From the NCBI GenBank assembly GCA_963811885.1, contig CAWETB010000002.1, positions 62,001 to 126,000 on the forward strand: DNA of 64,000 nucleotides, given 5' to 3'. Each line of letters starts with the position of its first letter. Position 1 is the first letter of the stretch. This stretch comes from Gaiellasilicea sp963811885 (lineage in GTDB: Bacteria; Actinomycetota; Thermoleophilia; Gaiellales; Gaiellaceae). The position numbers were made by a program, and so were the translations under genes. The notes beneath the pieces are model-generated. The model was given only the letters and a program-made list of their open reading frames with translations. It ran no database searches and was not told the origin of the DNA. This document shows positions 46,531-55,247 of this stretch, piece by piece.

Positions 46531-46599
46531 CGGCCCTTCCTCTCTCGCTCGCTTCGACCGATGGCCTACCCGCTCCCGGCAGGCTCAATCACGCCCCAG

Positions 46600-46605
46600 T
46601 ACTGT
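46600..46605 (+). promoter_or_regulatory. Leaderless-type -10 box TACTGT
   Basis: TACTGT is 6 bases before ATG 46612 of the VOC-family gene. Confidence 0.55.
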
Positions 46606-46611
46606 CCGGCG

Positions 46612-46962
46612 ATGGACGCGCCGCGGCTCGAACACGTGCGAGTCAACGTGAGCGATTTCGACACCGCAGTTGCCTGGTACGAGGCGATCCTCGGGTTGCC
46701 CGCGCAGAGCCACTGGCCGCCCGAAGCGCCGAAGTACGCCCATTTCCAGACGGGCGCCGCCCAGTTCGCGATCTCGGAGCTCGATCCCGTGCCGGCGGCC
46801 GGTCGATACAACTTCAGCGTCCGAGACGTGGACGCCTGGTGGGAGGCGCTTCGGGACCGTGCCGACGTGGTCGAGCCGCTCTTCGACACGCCGTACGGCA
46901 CGCGCAAGTTCACGATTCGCGATCCCGACGGGAACGAGCTCGGGTTCGTCCGCGAGGACTGA
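46612..46962 (+). CDS. VOC-family (glyoxalase-like) protein
   Basis: The 116-residue protein has LEHVRVNVSDFDTAVAWYEAI, SHWPPEAPKYAHFQTG and KFTIRDPDGNELGFVRE, the paired beta-alpha-beta-beta-beta halves of the VOC fold with metal ligands H (first strand) and E (last strand). Its substrate is not predictable. The start is chosen at 46612 by the leaderless box; an in-frame upstream ATG at 46561 has no support. Confidence 0.8.
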   Translation: MDAPRLEHVRVNVSDFDTAVAWYEAILGLPAQSHWPPEAPKYAHFQTGAAQFAISELDPVPAAGRYNFSVRDVDAWWEALRDRADVVEPLFDTPYGTRKFTIRDPDGNELGFVRED

Positions 46963-46964
46963 CG

Positions 46965-47993
46965 CTACGGCTTGATCTGGAACTTCAGCACTTCGCGGTC
47001 GTTCATCGCGCGGTAGCCGTCCGGCACGTCTTCGATCGATCCCGTGCGGTCGAAGACGCGTCCGGGCTCGATCCGGCCCTCGAGCACGTCGGGCAGCAGC
47101 GCGTCGATGTAGGCGCGAACCGGTGCAGGGCCGCCGGCGATCGAAGCGTTCTTCCAGAACGCAACGCCCGTGGGTGTGGTGTCGTGCTCGGGGACGCCGA
47201 CGCGACCGATGGCGCCGCCGGGCCGGGCAATCGCGAGCGCGGTCTCGACGGCCTGCTCGAGGCCGACGCACTCGAGCACCGAGTGGGCGCCGTGCTGCGT
47301 CAGCTCGCGGACGCGCTCGACCGCTTCCTCGCCGCGCTCGCGCACGATGTCGGTGGCGCCGAAGTCCTGCCCAAGCGCGGTCCGCTCGGGGTTGCTGCCG
47401 AGTAGGAGGATCCGCTCGGCGCCGAGTCGCTTCGCGGCGATCACGCCGCACAGCCCGACGGCGCCGTCGCCGACCACCGCGACCGTCTTGCCGGGGCCGA
47501 CATTGGCCGTGAGGGCCGCGTGGTGGCCGGTTCCCATCACGTCGGCAAGCGTGAGCAACGAGGGCATGAGTTCGTCGTCCGCACCGACCGGCAGGACGAC
47601 GAGTGTCCCGTCCGCCTGCGGGACACGCACCGCTTCGCCCTGACCGCCGTCGACGTCGTCGCCGCCGTATCTGCCGCCATGGAGACACGAGCTCTGCAGC
47701 CCTTCGCGGCAGAAGGCACAGGATCCATCCGACCAGAGGAACGGCGAGACGACCACGTCGCCGACCTCGACGGTCACGACGTCGGAGCCGACCGCCTCGA
47801 CGACGCCGATGAACTCGTGCCCCATCCGCCGGCCGGCATCGTCGTGCGGCATCGACTTGTACGGCCAGAGATCGCTGCCGCAGATCGCGGCGCGCGTGAC
47901 CTGAACGAGCGCGTCGGTCGAGTCGATCAACCGGGCGTCCGCAACATCCTCGACGCGGACATCGCCGGCTCCGTACATGACAGTGGCGCGCAT
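46965..47993 (-). CDS. Zinc-dependent medium-chain alcohol dehydrogenase
   Basis: The 342-residue enzyme shows RAAICGSDLWPYKSMP (catalytic Cys), GRRMGHEFIGVVEAVGSDV, a structural-zinc-like DGSCAFCREGLQSSC with three cysteines, TVAVVGDGAVGLCGVIAAKRLGA (NAD(P) binding) and VLECVGLEQAVETAL. Family members oxidise alcohols or dihydroxyacetone-type substrates. ATG 47993 is chosen; ATG 48002 is also in frame. A 25-base perfect inverted repeat lies just upstream of the start. Confidence 0.9.
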   Translation of the reverse strand: MRATVMYGAGDVRVEDVADARLIDSTDALVQVTRAAICGSDLWPYKSMPHDDAGRRMGHEFIGVVEAVGSDVVTVEVGDVVVSPFLWSDGSCAFCREGLQSSCLHGGRYGGDDVDGGQGEAVRVPQADGTLVVLPVGADDELMPSLLTLADVMGTGHHAALTANVGPGKTVAVVGDGAVGLCGVIAAKRLGAERILLLGSNPERTALGQDFGATDIVRERGEEAVERVRELTQHGAHSVLECVGLEQAVETALAIARPGGAIGRVGVPEHDTTPTGVAFWKNASIAGGPAPVRAYIDALLPDVLEGRIEPGRVFDRTGSIEDVPDGYRAMNDREVLKFQIKP

Positions 47994-47999
47994 GCGAGA

Positions 48000-48024
48000 C
48001 ATGTCCCCGGTCCGCGGGGACATG
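48000..48024. promoter_or_regulatory. 25-base perfect inverted repeat upstream of the dehydrogenase
   Basis: CATGTCCCCG and its exact complement CGGGGACATG are separated by 5 bases, ending 7 bases before ATG 47993 (minus strand). It is a candidate repressor operator or, in the RNA, a hairpin hiding the start region. Confidence 0.6.
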
Positions 48025-48061
48025 AATCACCAGAACCCTCGCGGCGAACGAACCCGAGTCG

Positions 48062-48826
48062 CTAGACGCGGGTCGCGCTCGGCGTGACGAAGCGGAGCTC
48101 GGGCACGTGCTCGAGCTCGCCGACGTCGCGGGCCATCTCGAGGAACGTGTAGAAGCCGGCGCGCTCGCGCGGGCCGAACGAGTAGCGCAGCTTCTCGAAG
48201 TAGCGCGCCAGATACCCGGCGGGATAGCCGTAGCGCTCGCTCGCCTCGTAGGCCAGCACCTGCGGCTCTGCGCGCGCGAGTCGCACGGAGGAGACGAGTG
48301 CGTGCTCGAGCTCCGCGACGCCGTCGGCGACCGGCTCCGGCGCCGCCCAGACTGCGAACACCATCGGCAGCCCGGTCTTGTCGAGCCAGAGCTTGCCCAG
48401 GTCGTAATGCGGCGTCGGGTCCTCGAACGCGCTCCGGAGCGCCGCGTCGCCGATCAGCAGCTTCGCGTCGGCCTCCTCCTCGAGCGGTACGTGCGTCGCG
48501 TGCGGGAGCAGCACCTTCGCGAGGACGACGGAGGTCGCGCTCTCGGGCGTGACGGCGATCGAGCGGATCTGCGGGAAGGGCGTCCTCGAGACGAGCTGGA
48601 TCGAGTCGACGGCGCCCTCGGAGGAGACGCACATCCGCGGCAGGATCCGCAGGCTCGACGCGTGGCGGGCGTACTCGATCGAGGAGATCGGCGCCAGGTC
48701 GAGCGCACCGTCCAGGAGCATCCCGTTCAGCTCGGTCGGCACGCCCTGCACCTCTTCCACCTCGGCGTTCAGCCGGTGGAACACGGGCGCCATGTTCACG
48801 TAGCTGATGCGTCCGAGCCTGATCAC
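48062..48826 (-). CDS. mqnA: Chorismate dehydratase (MqnA)
   Basis: This 254-residue periplasmic-binding-like enzyme takes chorismate to 3-enolpyruvylbenzoate, the first step of the futalosine pathway. Signatures are RLGRISYVNMAPVFHRL, VPTELNGMLLDGALDLAPIS and SIEYARHASSLRILPRMCVSS, then SATSVVLAKVLLP and LIGDAALRSAF with the usual YDLGKLWLDKTGLPMVFAVW. Starts with GTG 48826, 5 bases after the polyprenyl synthase stop, and is the last gene of the large menaquinone operon. Confidence 0.93.
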   Translation of the reverse strand: MIRLGRISYVNMAPVFHRLNAEVEEVQGVPTELNGMLLDGALDLAPISSIEYARHASSLRILPRMCVSSEGAVDSIQLVSRTPFPQIRSIAVTPESATSVVLAKVLLPHATHVPLEEEADAKLLIGDAALRSAFEDPTPHYDLGKLWLDKTGLPMVFAVWAAPEPVADGVAELEHALVSSVRLARAEPQVLAYEASERYGYPAGYLARYFEKLRYSFGPRERAGFYTFLEMARDVGELEHVPELRFVTPSATRV

Positions 48827-48830
48827 GTTT

Positions 48831-49739
48831 TCAGCGCCTCCTGTTGACGACAGCGTCGGCGAGGGTCTCGAGCTCCTCCCGGTGGAGGCTGCCGTCGAGG
48901 CTTGCCCGCGCCCGACCAGCGTAGTCGAGCGCGACCTCCCGCGAGCGCTCGAGCGCCCCTGTGGCCGCGACCCGGATCAGCACGCCCGCGACCGGGCCGC
49001 CCGCGAGCGCTGCGCGGACGACGTCGTCCTCCCGCGCCGCCAGCAGCAGCGGCAGCGTCGGCGTGCCCTCGCGCAGGTCGGTGCCGGCGACCTTGCCGGT
49101 CTCGATCGTGTCGCCGGCGCAGTCGAGGATGTCGTCCGCGATCTGGAAGGCGATCCCGAGGTTGAGGCCGAAGCGGCCGAGCGTCCCGCCCGAGCCGAGC
49201 GAGCACGCCGCCTCGAACAGCTTCCCGGTCTTCAGCGAGCAGCGCTCGAGATACGCCTCGACGGTCGTGTCCGGATCGTGCAACTGGCCGCGCTGCATCG
49301 CCTCACCGCGGGCGAGGCAGAGGCAGGCGTCCGCGAGCACCGCCACCGCGCCGACGTCGCCCTCGGCGGCGAGCTCGGCGAAAGCACGGGCGAACAGATA
49401 GTCGCCGGTCGCGCGGGCGGCATCGGGGCCATGGGCCGCCCAGGCGGCCGCCTTCCCGCGCCGGACCTTCGCGCCGTCGATCAGGTCGTCGTGAACGAGA
49501 GTCGCCATGTGCACGAGCTCGACTGCGACGCCGGCGGCGACCGGGGCCGGCGCGTCCGGGGGTGCGCAGAGGAACGCGAGCAGCGGCCGCAGCCGCTTCC
49601 CGCCCGCCGCGAGCGCATCCGCCCCCACGTCGGCGACTCGGCCCCCGTGCGCTCCGACGGCGGCGCCGAGCCGGTCCTCGACCTCCGCCATGTACTCGTC
49701 GACCCCCGGGAGGGCAACGACCGCCTCGAGCGTCGTCAC
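48831..49739 (-). CDS. Polyprenyl diphosphate synthase
   Basis: The 302-residue trans-prenyltransferase makes the side chain of menaquinone. Motifs are GGKRLRPLLAFLCA, the first Asp-rich LVHDDLIDGAKVRRGK and the second FQIADDILDCAGD, with KTGKLFEAACSLG. The size fits a heptaprenyl/octaprenyl class enzyme, but chain length is not decided by the sequence. GTG 49739 overlaps the menG stop as GTGA. Confidence 0.92.
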   Translation of the reverse strand: MTTLEAVVALPGVDEYMAEVEDRLGAAVGAHGGRVADVGADALAAGGKRLRPLLAFLCAPPDAPAPVAAGVAVELVHMATLVHDDLIDGAKVRRGKAAAWAAHGPDAARATGDYLFARAFAELAAEGDVGAVAVLADACLCLARGEAMQRGQLHDPDTTVEAYLERCSLKTGKLFEAACSLGSGGTLGRFGLNLGIAFQIADDILDCAGDTIETGKVAGTDLREGTPTLPLLLAAREDDVVRAALAGGPVAGVLIRVAATGALERSREVALDYAGRARASLDGSLHREELETLADAVVNRRR

Positions 49740-50422
49740 GCAGCGGTCCCGGTGTGGAGCGCGACGATCCCGCCGCCGAGGCGGCGGTACGTGACCTCGC
49801 CGAAGCCGTGGCCGCGCATCAGCTCGGCCAGCTCGTCCGGGCCGGGAAAGCGGCGCACGCTCGCCGGAAGATAGGTGTAGGCCTTGCCACCTGGAAGGAT
49901 CTTGCCCGCCAGCGGGATCAGCACGTCGAACCAGAGCCGGTAGAAGAGCTTCAGCGGCCCCTTCGGCCTCGTGATCTCGAGGATGCCGACGCGGCCGCCC
50001 GGCTTCAGCACCCGGCGCAGCTCGTCGAGACCGCGCGCGAGGTCGGCGACGTTGCGGACGCCGAAGCCGACCGTGGCGGCGTCGAACGAGGCGTCCTCGA
50101 ACGGCAGCTCGAGCAGGTCGCCCTGGATCCATTCGATCGCGGGCTCCTTCCGCCGCGCGCGTTCCAGCATCCGGCCGGAGAAGTCGAGCCCGATCACCTC
50201 GGCCGCGCCCGCCTTGCGGGCCGCCACGGCCAGGTCGCCCGTGCCGCAGCAGCCGTCGAGCACGCGGTCGCCCTCGGCGACGACCTCGCGCACGGTCAGG
50301 CGGCGCCAGCGCTGGTCGAGCCCGACGGTCATGACGCGGTTCATCAGGTCGTAGACCGGGGCGATCCGGTCGAACATCGAGCGGACGCCCTCGGCGGGCA
50401 GCGTGCCGGACTCGTGGGTCAC
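49736..50422 (-). CDS. menG: Demethylmenaquinone methyltransferase (MenG/UbiE)
   Basis: The 228-residue SAM methyltransferase shows VRSMFDRIAPVYDLMNRVM, VLDGCCGTGDLAVAARKAG, GLDFSGRMLERAR, LELPFEDASFDAATVGFGVRN and LKPGGRVGILEITRPKG, the UbiE signature. It performs the last step of menaquinone synthesis. GTG 50422 overlaps the ubiX stop, and its own stop overlaps the polyprenyl synthase start, so translation of the three is coupled. Confidence 0.95.
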   Translation of the reverse strand: MTHESGTLPAEGVRSMFDRIAPVYDLMNRVMTVGLDQRWRRLTVREVVAEGDRVLDGCCGTGDLAVAARKAGAAEVIGLDFSGRMLERARRKEPAIEWIQGDLLELPFEDASFDAATVGFGVRNVADLARGLDELRRVLKPGGRVGILEITRPKGPLKLFYRLWFDVLIPLAGKILPGGKAYTYLPASVRRFPGPDELAELMRGHGFGEVTYRRLGGGIVALHTGTAA

Positions 50423-51003
50423 TGCCCCCACCTCGCGACGAGCGTGTTGTCGAGCCCGAGCTGGTCGAGGATCCGGGCGACGACGAAGTCGACGAGGTCG
50501 TCGATCGTCTCGGCGCCGTGGTAGAAGCCCGGCGCGGCGAAGAGGATGACGGCGCCCGCCTGCTGCAGCGTCGTCAGGCCCTGCAGGTGGATGAGCGAGA
50601 GCGGCGTCTCGCGCGGCACGAGCACGAGCTTGCGTCCCTCCTTGAGCGCGACCGACGCGGCACGGTGGATCAGGTTGGCCATTGCCCCGGCGGCGACCGT
50701 GCCGACCGTGGACATCGAGCACGGACAGACGACGTAGGCGTCGACCTTCGCCGAGCCGGAGGCATACGGGCTCTTGTAGTCGTTGATCCCGTACACCGTC
50801 ACGTTGGCGGCGCCCGCCGTGAAGCGCTCGAGCACCTCGTCGCGCGGAAGGGTCGCGTCGCCGTAGAGCTCGGTGGCGATCACCTCGACGCCGGCGGCGG
50901 ACGCGGCAAGGCCGACCTCGCAGCCCGCGTCCGCGAGCGCGTGCAGCAGCCGGACGGCGTACGGCGCGCCCGACGCGCCGGTCACGCCGAGGAAGACGTT
51001 CAT
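50419..51003 (-). CDS. ubiX: Flavin prenyltransferase, UbiX/MqnM-type
   Basis: The 194-residue protein has FLGVTGASGAPYAVRLLHAL, VVCPCSMSTVGTVAAGAMAN, LKEGRKLVLVPRETPLSLIH and GPGFY-type AAPGFYHGAETIDDLVDF. UbiX makes the prenylated FMN used by UbiD decarboxylases; a UbiD-type gene is 4 kb upstream in the same series. Starts with ATG 51003, 4 bases after qcrC. Confidence 0.94.
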   Translation of the reverse strand: MNVFLGVTGASGAPYAVRLLHALADAGCEVGLAASAAGVEVIATELYGDATLPRDEVLERFTAGAANVTVYGINDYKSPYASGSAKVDAYVVCPCSMSTVGTVAAGAMANLIHRAASVALKEGRKLVLVPRETPLSLIHLQGLTTLQQAGAVILFAAPGFYHGAETIDDLVDFVVARILDQLGLDNTLVARWGQ

Positions 51004-51007
51004 GGGA

Positions 51008-51829
51008 CTAGCCCTTCGGGCCCTTGGAGGCGGCGAGGAAGGCGCCGAGATGGGCGAGATTCTCCTCGCCGAGCCCCGCGAACGGCGGCATCACGGTGTT
51101 CCCGTACTTCGCCGGGTTGGAGACGTACTCGGCGAAGTACTCCGGTGTCCGGCCGCTCGCACCGACGTCGGAGAGGTCCGGTGCGCCGAGGTTCGAGGAG
51201 CCGTCGCCGAGGTAGGTGTGGCAGTTGGCGCAGCCGACCTGGGCGAAGATCTCCGCTCCGGCGACCGCGGTCGCGACGTCGGTGAAGCCCTGCGCCTCGG
51301 CCCACTCGGGCACGGCCGCCTTGAGCTCCGAGCCGAGCGCCTCCTTGGCCGTCGCGCCCTTGTAGGTCAGCGTGCCCATCGCCAGGACGACGATGATCGC
51401 GGCGACGATCGCCACCGGCCGCCGCGAGAGGCGCCGCTCGCGGCGAAGGTCGATGAAGGGCAGCGCGATCAGGATCGCGAGCAGGATGTTCGGCACGCCG
51501 ACCGTGCCGATCACGACCGTGTCCGGCCACTTGAAGATCCGGAGCAGATAGAAGAGGAAGTAGAAGAACCAGTCCGGGCGCGGGACGAAGTTGGTCGTCC
51601 CCGGGTCGGCCTCCTCGGTGAAGTGCGGGCCGAGCCAGCCGGGATCCTCGGTGCCCTCGGCGGTGAAGTACCAGACGCACGCGAGGCCGATGATCACGCT
51701 GACGACGACGAGGCTCATCACCGTGTCGTGGAACATCGCGTACGGGAAGAACGGCTTCCCCTCGCGCTCGACGTCCTCCTTGTAGCGCTTGTGCTGCGCG
51801 CGGCGCTCCTGGATCCGCCTACTCGCCAT
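51008..51829 (-). CDS. qcrC: Menaquinol-cytochrome c reductase subunit: subunit IV fused to cytochrome c
   Basis: The 273-residue protein has an N-terminal subunit IV-like part with three membrane helices (MFHDTVMSLVVVSVIIGL, PDWFFYFLFYLLRIFKWPD, VAIVAAIIVVLAM). An exported cytochrome c domain with one heme site, AGAEIFAQVGCANCHTYLG, follows, with Met ligand in NTVMPPFAGLG. This is the fused arrangement of Bacillus QcrC, not the diheme QcrC of Mycobacterium. It completes the split cytochrome b begun by the upstream qcrB. Confidence 0.92.
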   Translation of the reverse strand: MASRRIQERRAQHKRYKEDVEREGKPFFPYAMFHDTVMSLVVVSVIIGLACVWYFTAEGTEDPGWLGPHFTEEADPGTTNFVPRPDWFFYFLFYLLRIFKWPDTVVIGTVGVPNILLAILIALPFIDLRRERRLSRRPVAIVAAIIVVLAMGTLTYKGATAKEALGSELKAAVPEWAEAQGFTDVATAVAGAEIFAQVGCANCHTYLGDGSSNLGAPDLSDVGASGRTPEYFAEYVSNPAKYGNTVMPPFAGLGEENLAHLGAFLAASKGPKG

Positions 51830-52612
51830 TCGCGCCCCTCCCGGCCGGCCGCACCAGCCCTCGGCGGCCCACCGGCCGGCGCCGCCGGCTCACCGCGGTC
51901 GCGCCCGGCCGCCTCGTCCGACCACGGCGGCGACGTGACGCCGAGCCGGATCACGAGGTAGAGGTGGAGGCCGATCAGCGCGAAGATCGCACCGGGGATG
52001 ACGAGCATGTGCAGCGAGTAGAACTTGCTCAGCGCATCCGAGGTGATCTCGGAGCCGCCGGAGAGGAACTGCGCCAGGAACGGCCCCACCACCGGTGCGG
52101 TCCCGTTCAGGTTGATCCCGACCACCGTCGCCCAGTAGGCGGTCTGGTCCCAGGGCAGCAGGTAGCCGGTGAAGCCCTCCAGCATCCCCATCGCCAGCAG
52201 CAGCACGCCGATGATCCAGTTCAGCTCGCGCGGGTACTTGTAGGCGCCGAAGAGGAAGACCCGCGCCATGTGGAGGAACATCAGGATGATGAAGACGCTG
52301 GCGCCCCACTTGTGCATGCCGCGGACGAGCCAGCCGAGCGTCAGGTCGTTGGTGATGAACTGGATCGACTGCGTACGCCGAATCGGGATCCGGCTTGTAG
52401 TACATCGCCAGCACGACGCCGGTGGTCGCCTGGACGAGGAACGCGGTCAGGGTCGCCGAGCCGAGCGTGTGGAACCAGCTCGTGTCGCGCGGCACCTTGC
52501 GGAAGAGGAAGTACTTGATCGCGCCGACGAGGCCGGAGCGCTCTTCGAGCCAGTCGAGCGGGTAGAGGGCGACGTGCTTGAGCTGATCGCCGCGCGTGGG
52601 CGCCGTGGCTAT
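51819..52612 (-). CDS. qcrB: Menaquinol-cytochrome c reductase cytochrome b6-like subunit (one frameshift)
   Basis: Joined at an extra base near 52375, the protein has an N-terminal amphipathic segment (YPLDWLEERSGLVGAIKY), the first membrane helices (WFHTLGSATLTAFLVQATTG), heme ligands in GMHKWGASVFIILMFLHMAR and in SLHMLVIPGAIFALIGLHLY, and a quinone-site region GYLLPWDQTAYWATVVGI. The start has no normal codon: ATA at 52612 overlaps the qcrA stop as ATAG. GTG 52495 would lose the conserved N-terminus. The 3' end is uncertain; TAG 51819 is assumed. Confidence 0.88.
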
Positions 52613-53526
52613 TGCGGCACCTCGATCGGGTAGAGCCAGGCCGAGTACCCGTCGACGTGCACGCCCGGCACCTGGCGGTTGTACCTGAAGATCTTGGCGT
52701 TCGCGCCGGCGCCCTCGACCTTGGCGACGCTGAAGAACTTCCCGACGACGAGGTTGCCGTTGATGATCGAGAACTCGGAGCGGTCGAGCGCCCGCACCGG
52801 CGGGCCGGCGACCCGGTTGCCCTCGGTGTCGTACTGGCCACCGTGGCAGGGGCAGCCGAAGCCGGTGACGAGCACCGGGGTGACCGAGACGTTCTGCGGG
52901 CCGATCTCCTTGTGCTCGTCCTCCATGATCAGCCCGTTCGGCTGCACCGGGCAGCCGAGGTGCGCACAGCGCGAGTAGAGCATCGTGAACGACGGCACGT
53001 TGTCGTTGTTCCTGCCGTTGTTGCGGATGTACATCGTCCGCCGCGTCACCTCGCCGACCTTCGGGTCCTCGAGGAACGTCGTGATCACGAACTCGCCCTC
53101 GGGGAAGTCCTCGATCGGCCCGAGCACGACTTCGTGCTCGTGGTCGTCACTGTTCGTGAACGACGGCAGCACGGCGAAGCCGAGCACCGGCAGCGTGACC
53201 AGGCCGCCGATCAGGCCGCCGAGGCCGAGCGTGGCGACGGAGAGGAAGGTGCTGCGCGGGTACTCCGCCGGGCCTTCGTCGTCTTCAGGCGTGATCGCGA
53301 CGTACGCGTCCTCGCGCCGCTCCGGCTCGACCTCGGGTGCCGGAGCCCGGACCGGTCGCGTGACGTCGCGGATCCAGAGGAAGCCGAAGACGAGCGCGAT
53401 CACGGCGCCGACGACGGCGACGATCGTGCTGACGACGATCCCGGTCAGCACGCACGCGATGCCGACGGCGAAGCCGATCGGCCACAGGCTCGGCGGCGGC
53501 AGGTGCGGCTGGTCGTTCTCGCTCAA
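52609..53526 (-). CDS. qcrA: Rieske iron-sulfur subunit of menaquinol-cytochrome c reductase
   Basis: The 305-residue protein has two N-terminal membrane helices, a third in LSVATLGLGGLIGGLVTLP, and a C-terminal Rieske domain. The 2Fe-2S ligands are in CAHLGCPVQPNG and GFGCPCHGGQYD. The extra N-terminal helices are typical of actinobacterial QcrA. It starts with TTG at 53526 and is followed by qcrB at an ATAG overlap. The subunit passes electrons from menaquinol to cytochrome c. Confidence 0.94.
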   Translation of the reverse strand: MSENDQPHLPPPSLWPIGFAVGIACVLTGIVVSTIVAVVGAVIALVFGFLWIRDVTRPVRAPAPEVEPERREDAYVAITPEDDEGPAEYPRSTFLSVATLGLGGLIGGLVTLPVLGFAVLPSFTNSDDHEHEVVLGPIEDFPEGEFVITTFLEDPKVGEVTRRTMYIRNNGRNNDNVPSFTMLYSRCAHLGCPVQPNGLIMEDEHKEIGPQNVSVTPVLVTGFGCPCHGGQYDTEGNRVAGPPVRALDRSEFSIINGNLVVGKFFSVAKVEGAGANAKIFRYNRQVPGVHVDGYSAWLYPIEVPQ

Positions 53527-53560
53527 GTCTCTGGATTCAACCCCTGCGTCAGGCGCGCTG

Positions 53561-55067
53561 TCAACGACGTATCAGCTGCCGCAACCCGCGGCGAGAGCCA
53601 TTCTGTACCGAAACACCGTCGGCATGCGCCGGTATCCCGTACTCGGCCCAGCGGCGGTCGACGAGCTCCCGGATCTCCTCGCTCATGGCGATCTCCTCGG
53701 GCCACTCGCGCGCGCCTTCCTCCGGCAGCTTCGCGGTCGCGTCGATCCCGAGCTTGCCCCCGACGAACTGCTGCGCGGGCGCGTGGTCGAGGTGGTCGAG
53801 CGGCCCCTCGGAGATGACGACGTCGCGCTTCGGGTCGACGTTCGCGCCGACGTAGAAGAAGACCTCCTCGTAGTCGTGCACGTTCACGTGCGCGTCGACG
53901 ACGACGACCGCCTTGGAGAGGCTGAGCATCCCGAGGCCCCAGATCGCGTGCATGACCTTGTGCGCCTGGCCGGGGAACGTCTTCCTGATCGAGACGATCA
54001 CGCAGTTGTGGAACGCGCCCGAGACCGGGAGGTCGTAGTCGACGATCTCCGGCACGGTCATCTTGATCGCGGGCAGGAAGATCCGCTCGGTCGCCTTGCC
54101 GAGCCAGGCGTCCTCCTGCACGGGCTTGCCGACCACGATCGAGGGATAGATCGCGTCGCGGCGCATCGTGATCGCCGAGAGGCGGAAGACCGGGAACGGC
54201 TCGGCCGCGGTGTAGTAGCCGGTGTGGTCGCCGAACGGGCCTTCGAGGCCGACCTCGCCCTTCTCGATCGTCCCCTCGAGCACGATCTCGGCGTTGGCGG
54301 GCACCTCGAGGTCGACGGTCTTCGCCTTCACGAGCTCGACCGGCTCGCCCCGGAGGAAGCCGGCGAGCATGAACTCGTCGAGGTGCTTCGGGAGCGGCGC
54401 GCTCGCGGAGTAGGCGGTCACCGGATCGAGGCCGAGCGCGACGGCGACCGGGATCTGCCCGTCGGTGGCGAGGTAGTCGGCGCGGCCGTCCTTGTGGATC
54501 TGCCAGTGCATGTAGGTCGAGCGTGCGTCGATCTTCTGCATCCGGTACATGCCGACGTTGCGGACGCCGGTGTGCGGGTCCTTCGTGATCACCGCCGGGA
54601 GCGTGATGAACGGCGCCGGGTCGCCGGGCCAGCAGCGCTGGATCGGGAGCAGGCCGAGGTCGACGTCGTCGCCCGTGAGCACGATCTCCTGGCTGGCGCC
54701 GCGCGAGACCGACTTCGGCAGCGAGTCCGCGATCGACTTCAGCTTCTTCAGGCCGCGCACCTTGTCGGCGAGCCCCTGCGGCGGCTGCATCTCGAGCACG
54801 TCCTCGAGCTTGCCGGCGACGTCGTCGAGCTCGCTCGACGCCGAAGGCCAGGCACATGCGACGCTCGGTCCCGAACTGGTTGATCAGCAGCGGGTGACTC
54901 GAGCCGCGCGGGTTCTCGAACAGGAGCGCAGGCCCGCCGCTCTTCACCGTCCGGTCGACGATCTCGGTGATCTCGAGGTCGGGGTCGACCTCGGCGGCGA
55001 CGCGGACGAGCTCGCCTTCGTCCTCGAGCAGGCGAATCCAGTCGCGCAGGTCGCTGGGCGGGGCCAC
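53561..55067 (-). CDS. UbiD-family decarboxylase, menaquinone-type (MqnL-like; one frameshift)
   Basis: About 500 residues once joined near 54845. Motifs are LRDWIRLLEDEGELVRVAAE, LLFENPRGSSHPLLINQFGT, PIQRCWPGDPAPFITLPAVIT, GMYRMQKIDARSTYMHWQIH and GPFGDHTGYYTAAEPFPVF, with ERIFLPAIKMTVPEIVDYDLP. These fit prenylated-flavin-dependent decarboxylases. With ubiX and mqnA in the same series it most likely decarboxylates the dihydroxynaphthoate intermediate of the futalosine route. A TAGACT box lies 6 bases before GTG 55067. Confidence 0.9.
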
Positions 55068-55073
55068 GGCGTC

Positions 55074-55079
55074 AGTCTA
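55074..55079 (-). promoter_or_regulatory. Leaderless-type -10 box TAGACT
   Basis: TAGACT (minus strand) is exactly 6 bases before GTG 55067. Its first three bases double as the stop codon of the small upstream gene. Confidence 0.5.
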
Positions 55080-55235
55080 CGGACGGCCTAGTGCGCTGCG
55101 GCCGCGGCGGCGGCGCGCCGCGCCCGACAGCTCACCGAGAGCGATCACGGCGATGAAGATCAGGCCGACGATGAGCATGCCCGTGATCACGTTCTTGCCC
55201 TCTTCGGCGGCGTCGGCGAGGAGCCAGGCGATCAT
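55077..55235 (-). CDS. Small single-span membrane protein, 52 residues
   Basis: A short open frame reads IAWLLADAAEEGKNVITG, a membrane helix MLIVGLIFIAVIALGEL and a basic tail ending ALGRP. TAAGCT lies 6 bases before ATG 55235, and its stop is 9 bases before the decarboxylase start. The clean hydrophobic profile, the promoter box and the position in the series support a real gene. Its function is unknown; an accessory to the following membrane respiratory complex is possible. Confidence 0.6.
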   Translation of the reverse strand: MIAWLLADAAEEGKNVITGMLIVGLIFIAVIALGELSGAARRRRGRSALGRP

Positions 55236-55241
55236 GGCCCG

Positions 55242-55247
55242 AGCTTA
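55242..55247 (-). promoter_or_regulatory. Leaderless-type -10 box TAAGCT
   Basis: TAAGCT (minus strand) is 6 bases before ATG 55235 of the 52-residue gene. Confidence 0.5.

Noticed and set aside
52341..52495. GTG 52495 as the start of qcrB.
   Set aside because: It would remove the conserved amphipathic N-terminus that is in frame upstream as far as the ATAG overlap.
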